The notes under the pieces are model-generated. The model was not told the DNA's origin. It did not search any database and was given only the letters and a program-made list of their open reading frames with translations. Shown here piece by piece: positions 1 to 9,000 of a DNA stretch of 12,920 nt. The first letter of the stretch is position 1. Every line of letters starts with the position of its first letter. The translations under genes were made by a program, and so were the position numbers. Where the stretch lies: the NCBI GenBank assembly GCA_005223375.1, contig RXOD01005679.1:1-12920 (forward strand), in the 5' to 3' direction. The DNA comes from Amoebophrya sp. AT5.2 (taxonomy: Eukaryota; Sar; Dinophyceae; Syndiniales; Amoebophryaceae).

Positions 1-3000
1 GCAGACGTTTCCGCTGCTTCCGCTTGCGCTTCCGCACCGGCCGCTACGCCTGCCGCCGGAGTCGCGCTCCCAGCTGATCCACCAGCGAGTCCCGGCTTAA
101 ACGACAACTGCACGAATTCTCGCAGGCCACGCTGCAATTCGGAAATGCGGGAGTGTGCCTGCTCTTCAGCGTGCAGAAGGTCGGCTGCGATAGACCGTTC
201 AATTTCGGCCCAAATGGGATCGTCCTTCTCGATAACGCCGCCGGTCTTGAGTTGGACATAGTTGAGCTTTTTTTCGACCTTGTACGTGGTTCCGCGCAAC
301 AGTTTCTCAACGTAATGCTCGGTCTCGCTGATCCACTGCTTGGCGACGCTCCGCCGCAACCGGGTCTGCCCGGTTTCTTCATCCGATGGCGCGTGCGGCC
401 CCGCGGCGTACGCGGCGCCGGGGGCTCCATCTCCGGGTAACTCAACCGAACCGATCTTTCCGCTGGCCGAACTAAGCCGCGCGCCCGCACTGGCACTTGC
501 GGCTGCGACAGCCACCTTCGCCTGCGTCGCTTTCTCCATCGTCGATTCCAGCATTTTGCCCATCAAAGTCGTGGACCCTTTTTGCTGCATCGAGGCGGTT
601 TCTTGTTCATCCGAGAGCGCATGCGGCTCCGCTGTGGCGTCTCCGCCGGGGGCTACAAGTGCGGCTGAGGTTGTAGGCTTCGCATTCGCTCCTGCGCCCC
701 CACTCGCGCCTGCAACACCCATCGCATCATGCGTCGTTTTCTTTTTAGTCGATTCCAGCATGTGTCGCAGCAACGCGAACCGTTTTTGCTTTGCTTTTCC
801 GAACCTGCCGATCTCTTCCGCCACCCATTTCTTCATTTGTTCTGGCGATTCCTTCCGCCTTTCGAACCACAGACAGCCGTCCCCATTCAGGCACGCGTAT
901 TCATTTGTGGCCAGTTCACAGGCTGAGGAAGGGCCCACTTCTGCCGGATCCGTGGTAAGGCAAACTCCCGGCGGACGGGGGACCGGAGTTATCAACTGGG
1001 CGGGGATTTTCGGGGGCGGATCTAGGTCGAGCACGTCGTTGCTGAAGTTTTCCCGGTCTTGCGGGTCAGTGAGGAGTGTAAACGGATCTTCAGGGTCCTC
1101 CTCGGCGGACGTGCCTTCTTCACCTTCAGCTTCATCACCTTCAGCGCCTTGCGCTCCTGCAGGTGCAGCTTCTGCGTCAACTCCGCCAGCCGTCGCATCC
1201 CCCGCCTCTCCCGTGGCTTCGTCCGCAGCCGCCGCACCTTTATCTCCATCAATCGGTTTGTTTGCATTCGTTAGAAGGCGGTCGGCGTCCCCAGCGTGAT
1301 CTCCAGAACCATCGTCCGTTACCGTTGCTGCCCAGATGCAATTACGATCCGCCATGCAGCTGTTCTCCTCATCGAGTATGGCACAACGAGCGATTTCCGC
1401 ATGGCGAGCGTCTTCACTCCCAACCGCAGGCGAGGATTTCGTTGCCGCCTGCGCTTCTTGTTCTTGGTTGTCCCCCAGTCCTACCGCCCCCGCCAGTTTG
1501 GACTTAAGTACTCCTGCCGTATCTTTTATGGACTTAACTGCTCTACTCGCGGCTTCGCTTGCTGCACCCGCCTCGCCCTCCGTTGCACCCACTTCGCCAA
1601 GTGCAAGTATTTTTGTCACTACCTTTTTCGTTTTCAAAGCGTCCATCTCTTCCCCGTACGCCTCCAGTGCCTTCAGACTTTTGCAGGTGTATTCCGGCGG
1701 CTTCGGTTCCCATCTGCAGTCTTCCGGCTCGGTACAGGTTTCCGGGCCCCCGTCGCGCAGGTTTTTGCACTTTCGCTCGAGGGCGAGGAGCTTTTCCTCC
1801 TCGGGAATTTCCCGTGGCTTCTTCACGGCCGTCTCAAACGCCACCCAACCGCACTGCTCAGGCGGGCCGCACGAAGCTTGGTCTGTCGCCGCCCCGCACG
1901 CGGCACGGTCCGTTTCGTTCGCCAGATCCGCCGCGAGGCAGACGCCGTCCGGCTTCTCCTTCTGTACCCACCGGCACGTGTCGTTCGTGGTTGCTAGGGT
2001 GCTGCCAACGCACTTCACTTGTGTCAGCTTTTCAGCGCAAACCGCCGTCGCCTCTTCGTCTCCCTGCTTCAGCGCCACGCAATCACCGCCCGGATTCTGG
2101 AACTTCACAAAACCACACTCGAAGTTGGAATGCTCATGCTGCTTTCCGCAAGCCTGAGCCATCACTTCGGACGAGTCCTCAACCTCATCGGCGGCAAGAG
2201 AAAGATCACCTCCGATCACCACGCCGCACTTGTCGAAGGTATCGGGCCTATTTCCGACGCATGCGCCGGACGCCGGCGGAGGTTCAGTCCATTCACATCG
2301 GTCCTTGTCGCAATCGACCGCTGTGTTCTTGCTCAAACAGAACGCAATGTCCTCCGAAGAGACATTATCTGCAGCTTCCACTACCTCGCCGCCGCTTATT
2401 TCCGCTTCGTCTCCAGAAGTTTTCGAGAAGAGATTCTTCGCGGAGCACCCCCCCGGAGGCCTTTTCAAAACAAGGGGTTGCCACTTGCACAGCGCGGCCT
2501 CTGCTTCTTCTGCTCCTGCGCCGAGTGCGTGCTGCTCTCCACCATTGATACACGCAGTTGCGTCTGCTCGTGCTCGACAGTTCTCCACCATTCCCTTTGA
2601 TATTGTTCCGCCCCCGTCCTCCCCGCTCTGCTGCTTCACCCTGTGGGCGTCAGGAAGGCAGATCCCGAGCTGGGCAGTTGCAGTTGCGGACTGCTGTACC
2701 TTGAATTCGCAACGGGCGTCGGCGTTGCAATCGTCTTCCGTTGCCAGCCCTTCGCACGCCGCGAGATCGGATTCTGTTGCAGAAGTAGGGTCCTTCGCGA
2801 AGCACTTCTTGGAAAACTCCGGCGTGGAAGAGGTTGCGGTGGTAGTACCCGCACCCGCTCCCACCTCAGCGTTCACTTGTTCCCCAGTGTTAGTGCTAGT
2901 AGTCGTGGAAGAGGAAGTACTCTCGCCGTCACCACCAGCAGCATTAGCTGCTTGTGCGGCTTTCTTTTCGTCTACACTGCGTGCGAAAGCCTTCCAGCCG

Positions 3001-6000
3001 CATTTGGGCGCTTCGGTCACGGCAGCAGAGCTGGATGAGGTTGACGCCCCTCCTGCAGCGGCTGAAGATAGATCGTCTTCGACATCTTCGCCCTCCAGAT
3101 TCATCGCAGCAGTTCCTTTCTCGCACATCTTCCGCGTCGAGAGCGCCAGACAGTCCTGCATATCGTCGCTGTTGGTGGGATCTGTGGCGAGACACACCCC
3201 GCCCGTCTTCCACGTGCACGTTTCCTGCTCCGTCACGCAAGCATCTTTAATATCGTTTAGCGACCCGCAGATCTCTCCGAACTCTGCGCTTTTCGCAGCG
3301 CAAAAGCCTCCGTCCTGGTCTTGCGTTGTGCTTGCGTCGGCTGCGTTCGCCGCCTTGGCCTTCCACTTGCACATATTGGTGGAGGTCTCGCAGCTCCCCT
3401 GATTCGGCTTAGTGCTGCAGGTGGCCACTTGTGCCTCGTCCTCCGGATTCAGCGCTTCACACGTGCCTAGCGTCGGCGGTTTCCACTCGCAAAGGCCATT
3501 TGCTGTGTCCCCAGCAACGCACGCCGCTTCATTCCCCGCGTGAGCGGCGCAGGCGGTGGAGGCATCGGTATTGGTAGGGTCTTTCGCGGCACAGATTCCG
3601 GCTGCCGCCGGCGGCTTCAGCGGCTCCCACAGGCAGAGCTGCTGCTCGGTCTTACCGAGTTTCCCGTTGCAGCTCTCTGCATTAATGATCGCCCTGCAGG
3701 TCTGTTCCGCTTCCGCCGCCTCTCGCTCGAGCTGTGCGGGCGACTTCGTCAGTGCCTGGGCCGCAGCTGCTTCCTTTTCCACCTCCTTTGCTGCAGCACT
3801 CCCACCTCCAGCGGCAGCAGCGTCTTTTTTGTCTTCAACATCGGCATCGCCTTCACCCGTTCCACCAGCGCCATCAGCAGCGCTTTCTGGTTCCTGCGGC
3901 GCCAAGGCCTTGCACTCTCCCCCGTGCCGCACCAGGTATTCTGTATGAATCGTCTCTATCGCCTTTTTCGTCGGGTAGCACCGCCCGAGCGCCGGCGGCT
4001 CCAGCACTGATGCGCCCTTCGCTTCTTTCCACTCGCAGGTAGCGCCCTTGTCCTCGTTGCACATCTTCTCCTGGCACTTCAAGTCGCAGTGTGGCGCCAG
4101 CCCCACCTTGTCGCACTCGATCTGGTCCTGGTAGTACCTCTCGCCCTCGTGTCGCGGCGCGCACTCCATCATTTTCGGGGGCTGGTCCACGACTCCCGCG
4201 AAGTTCTCGCGCGGGGCCTCCGTCGGCACGGACGCACGCTCCTTCAAGGCGATGTCGACGCCGCACTTACCCTGGAAATTCAGATCCAGCTTCCAGTCGT
4301 CGAGACGGCGCCAGCGAGCTTCAACCTGCGGCCCTAGGATCAAGTCCTCCGTGAGCGGGGCGCGCTTTACTCGCCGTGGCTTCATCTTGGGCTTCGGGGG
4401 GTGGGGTGACGGCTTCATGGCGGGATCGAGGGCGTCGAGGTCGCTCTTCGCCTTAGGTGCAGGGGCTTTATTGCTTTCGTCCACAGATTCTTGTTCATCT
4501 TTATCTCCCTGCTCCTGCCGCTCCGACCCGAGAGCTGCAGCATCTTTCTTTTCAGAGGCTGCGCCCCCGCTCGCATCGCCTGCGTTTGCTGCGCCCTCTT
4601 CCGCGCCACCTCCTTCCTCACCTTCGGCTCCTGCGTCGGTGGTTCCCGCAGTGTCTATGTTCTCGCCCTCGGCTTGCAACAGTTTCTCGTGAATTTCCTC
4701 GCTGCACACGAGCTCTTTGTCTTTTCCGCTAGCTCGGTGCGCGCTGAACTCAGTGACGGCCAGCTTCCGCGCCATCTGCTCGCGGGCGGCGACCTGTGCC
4801 GCCTCTTTCTGCCGGCGAAGAGCGGCCCGTCGACGTTGCTTCTCCGCTGAGGAAACAAACTTCTGCTCATCTTCCCCATTGGTAGCACTCGGCTCTTTTC
4901 CGGGTCCACGCGCGGCGGCTGCTCCCGCATGGTCGCCGCCTTCGCCCTCGTCGGCCGCCCCAGCACCTTCCGCCGCTTCATCGCCTTCCGCTAAAGTCTC
5001 GCGAATTTTCCCCATCAAATCGACATGCCCCGCTGCAGCGGTACTTCTCCTGCTTCTTGCTCTTCTCCTGCTTGCGAAACTAGTAAAATCAGTATCACCG
5101 CCCTTCTCGTCCTGCTTCTTGCCCTCGTGGGCGTCCGCCTCTCCCTCAGCAAGAACCTTCGGCCGTGCACCACCTTGCTCTGCTTTCGAGCTTTCCTCGA
5201 TTTTCATTTTTTCCAGCAGTTCCATTCGTCTTTGCGCTTTCTTCACCACGTCTTCCAGCGCGTCGGGTAGCGATCTTTCTCCCATTTTGCCGATGAACGT
5301 GCTGACCTCGGTCTGTTGCAAGGCTCTGCGCGTCAGCTCGTCGAACTTCTTCATGCGAACGTCGTTGTCTCGATCGATCTTTTCCCCCAGCACGGTGTCC
5401 ACCCAGGCCTTGCGTCTCTGCCACAGGTCGCGCAGGCTCCCGACCTCGGTGGCGAAGTTCTTAGACGAGGGATCGAGCGTCTTCTTCGATCGCGAGTACC
5501 AATCGTTCAGCCGGGTCTTCATGTCCAACCGCGCGATATCCGAGATCTTGCGCATCATTGCCGGTGATTCTTCCGCCAGTAGCTTGTGTGTGTTTTCTTC
5601 CAGTTTCTTCAGCCCGCAGTCGGTGATCTTGGCCAGGTCATGCAAGCCCTCCGTCAGGTCCTTGGAGTAACGTGCCAGCACCTCGTGTACGGACGCACCG
5701 ATCGGAAGCGGGTCCAACGCGTCTCGCATCACGCTGCACCGCCACGTCTCCGCTTCTGGGCCGCGGTCGATCGTCCGCCACTGGCAGATCTCGTTTCCGT
5801 CGCAGCTCGCTTTCTTTTTCAACGCGGCGCACACCAGAGCGATCCGCGCGGGGACGGAGAGTTCTTCATCTGTGCTCGGTAGTGAAACTGTAATCCCTAA
5901 ACGCTTCATCCTCTCCGCCACTTCCTGTGCCTCGGCACGGGCTTCGGGCTTTAATGACGGTAGTGCGGGGTCGATCTCGCAAACGCCGCTGGTGTCCTCT

Positions 6001-9000
6001 TCGTTCGCGAGCAGAGCAGCTGCATCTACCGTGTCGTCGGGTAGACCGGTCTGGGGATTGATGCCCGCCGGCTTCCACCACTGACAAGCGACGTCGGCTT
6101 CACAGATCTCGGCGTTGGGGTGCACCATGCAGGCGCTGGCGTCGCCCAGAATGCGCAGGTCGCGGGCGCGACATCGGGGATAGGAGAATTTCGCGGGCGG
6201 TTCTTGCAGGTCGGTTATGCTTTGTCCGGAAAGCAGTAGAGATCCAGTACTAGCCGCGCCGGAAACCGAAGCTGCACCTGCTGCACTCCCTGCTGCCGCG
6301 GCCGCGACTGCAGCACCAGACGCAGGAGCGCCGCCTTTTTGTTGCTCATCTGCGAGCCAACTGCACTGCATATCCTGCGCTCCAATGCAGGCCGACTGCG
6401 TCGTCAGCTTTGAGCAAAGCGCCCCGATTTGCTCTACGCCGTGCTCCTTGTCACTCGCTATCGCAGCGGCGAGTTTGTCGGGAGCCGGCTTGCATAGATG
6501 ATGCCCACCAGCACCTGGTTGTAGTGGTTCTCCTGGCTCGTCCGCGTTTTTCGGCTCGCCCGCAGACCACGCGCACTCTTCTGGGCTGCAAGCGGCTTTA
6601 CTTTTCTGGCCGTTGCAGAACTCCACGTTTTGCGTGTCGTCGGGCCGGAGCGGGTGACAAACGCCCGTCGGCGAAGCAGCCTCCTCTGCTTCCTTTGCAG
6701 CGTTTCGCGCTGCGGCGGCTTCTTTCTCCAGCTGTGCTTGTGCCGCTGCGGCCCCCGCTTCTTTCGCTTTCTCTGCAACGCGCATGTTCGCGTCAAACTC
6801 GCTAGTCCGAAAACCCGGATCAGCGGGCGGCGGCAACACATCCATCCCGTCAGGGCGCGCCGGCTGTATTTTATCCTGAAAGAGCGGCGGGACCGAGGAT
6901 GAAGGAGATTCCGCGGCAACCCCAGCACCTTGTTGAGATCCCCCCAGAGTCCCTGCTCCTGCTCCTGGCGTGGTCGTAGCAGCAGCAGCAGCCGCGGCAC
7001 TGTCGCCGATCTCCGGCTCCTCTCCGTTAGCGTCGACTTCTGCAAAGGTGCTGGCGGCGACGTTGTCGGGTGCGGTCGTTGCCTGCTCCTGACCCTGAGG
7101 GGCATCGGCCACCACGGACAGCGGCTTCGGCGCCGCCGCATCTTCGTGAGCATTCTTTCCACGAAAGGTGATGGACACCCAATGACACTTCGAGTCTTCG
7201 TACTCGCAGTCGTCCCGAGCCTCGATCTTCCCACAGAATTCGCTGTCTTCAAACTTCTTGCTGAGGCACTTCTGAATCGGATGCGGAACCCAGATACAAA
7301 TTTTTTCTTCTTCCGCTACTTCTTTTGTTTTTTCCCCGTCCTCGCCGTCCGCTGCGGTTGTCGCCGGTTTCGCACCAGGAGTCACCTCCTCTGACGTCGT
7401 CGATGCGTCTGGAGCAGGGGCGTCACCTCCTGCTTCTGCGTCCGATACGGAGGTACTGCTACCCTCTTCGGTCCCCGCGACGCCCTTCTCACCCACCTTT
7501 CCCGCTGTCTCATCTTCCGCCGGCAGATCAGCTTTTGTCAAAGCTCCGCAGCTCTTCTCGTCTTTCGCATCAAAGCAGGTGGCTTTCTGCGTCTTGTTCG
7601 TCGAATCGAGGGCGAGACACCCGCTCTTCGGTTCCCAATCATCCCACTTGCAGGCTTTCGTAAGCTGCTCGTTGCACTGAATTTTCTCCGAGATCTCCCC
7701 GCAGGCCGCCACATCACTTTCGTCGGTCGGATCAAGGGCGACGCACACGTTCCGTTTCTCCTGATCACCTTGCTTCTGCTCCTTGTCAGCACCGGCAACA
7801 TCATGATCTGAAGTTGCCTCAGCCGCAGGCCCAGTGGTCCCGGCTCCTTGCGTCGCTCGTTGTCGTTCCCAATGGCAGCGCAGCTTTGTCTCGGCGAGAC
7901 AATCGTCGTTCGAGCGCTGCTTCGCGCAAACTCGCTGCAAAGCTGGCGTCTTGCTCGTGCAAACTTTCGGAAATGGGCTTTTCGCTTCCGCTTCGCCTTT
8001 GCCTTCCTTGGGAGATTCCTCCTTCACCTTCGCTACTTTCGCCGCCCCTGCCGCGCCGGATTTTTTCGAGAGCTGCTCACCTTCCCCTTCCGGCTGTTCA
8101 CTATCTTGCGCGCCGGCATTTTGTTCGGTTTCCGCCCCGGCGATCGGAGCAACTCCTGCTTTCGAGCTCGTTCCATCTCCCCAGGAACACATTTCGTCCT
8201 TTTCCAAGCACTCGCCTTTCGTTGTCAGAGCTGCGCAGAAATCTTTGTTTTCAGACGAGCCACTCTTGCTGAAGCATGCCGGCTCGTCATGGTCCGAGGT
8301 AGCTGCTGATATTGTTACTTTTGCGGCAGCTGCGGCAGCGGCAGCGGCCTCCGCCTCGTCCCCCTCTCCTGACGCGGTTGCCCCCGGTGGCGGCCCCCAG
8401 CGGCATTTCTTCTTCTCCGTCGCGCACTCACCCTCCGTCTTCAGTGCTGCGCAATCAGTGCTGGATGAGGACGCTGCCGCACCATCTTCTGCTGCTGATT
8501 CCCCTTCATCGACTGGTGCCTCCAAGGGCGAACAAACGTCCTTTTGCTTCGCTGCCGGCTTCGGGGGCGGCGGCTTTGGAACCCATGCGCAGTTTTCGTC
8601 CGGATTTCCTGTGCATGCAAGGGGAGTGTGGTGAGAACGGCACAGCATCGCAGCCTTGGCCTTGGCCTTGGCAGCGGCTTTTGCTGCAGCAGCCGGATCC
8701 GCTGGCGGACCGACTCCACCCCCAGTAGCAGGTGTAGTCGGCGTGTTTGGCGCGGATGCGGCGGCTACATCTGCGGCATCCGCATCTTCAGGTTCTGCTT
8801 CTGCGGCAGGAGGTGGACTTTGTTCCTGATCGTGCACCTCGCCGCCCGCATCTTCTTTCACCTGCCCATCATCGCCACCAGCACTCAACTCGCCAGCAGC
8901 TGTCGCCACCGCCCCAGCTTTTTCATCACTTGTCGGTGCCCGCAGTTCGCACCTCCCGGTTTCCTTTAAAATTCCAAACAGTTTTCGTCTTTGAAATTCC

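Noticed and set aside
6458..7252. Minus-strand 264-codon ORF in another frame
   Set aside because: It is Arg/Ser/Lys-rich with no recognisable motif and overlaps CxW modules 6-8 of the giant frame, which carry clear patterning.
340..8634. Long plus-strand ORFs (340-1299, 1336-2157, 1559-2548, 2230-3402, 4717-5670, 7834-8634)
   Set aside because: They lie antisense to the giant minus-strand frame, are Ser/Ala/Pro- or Arg/His-rich, and break into pieces with no shared motif. They are explained by GC-rich antisense codons that rarely form stops.
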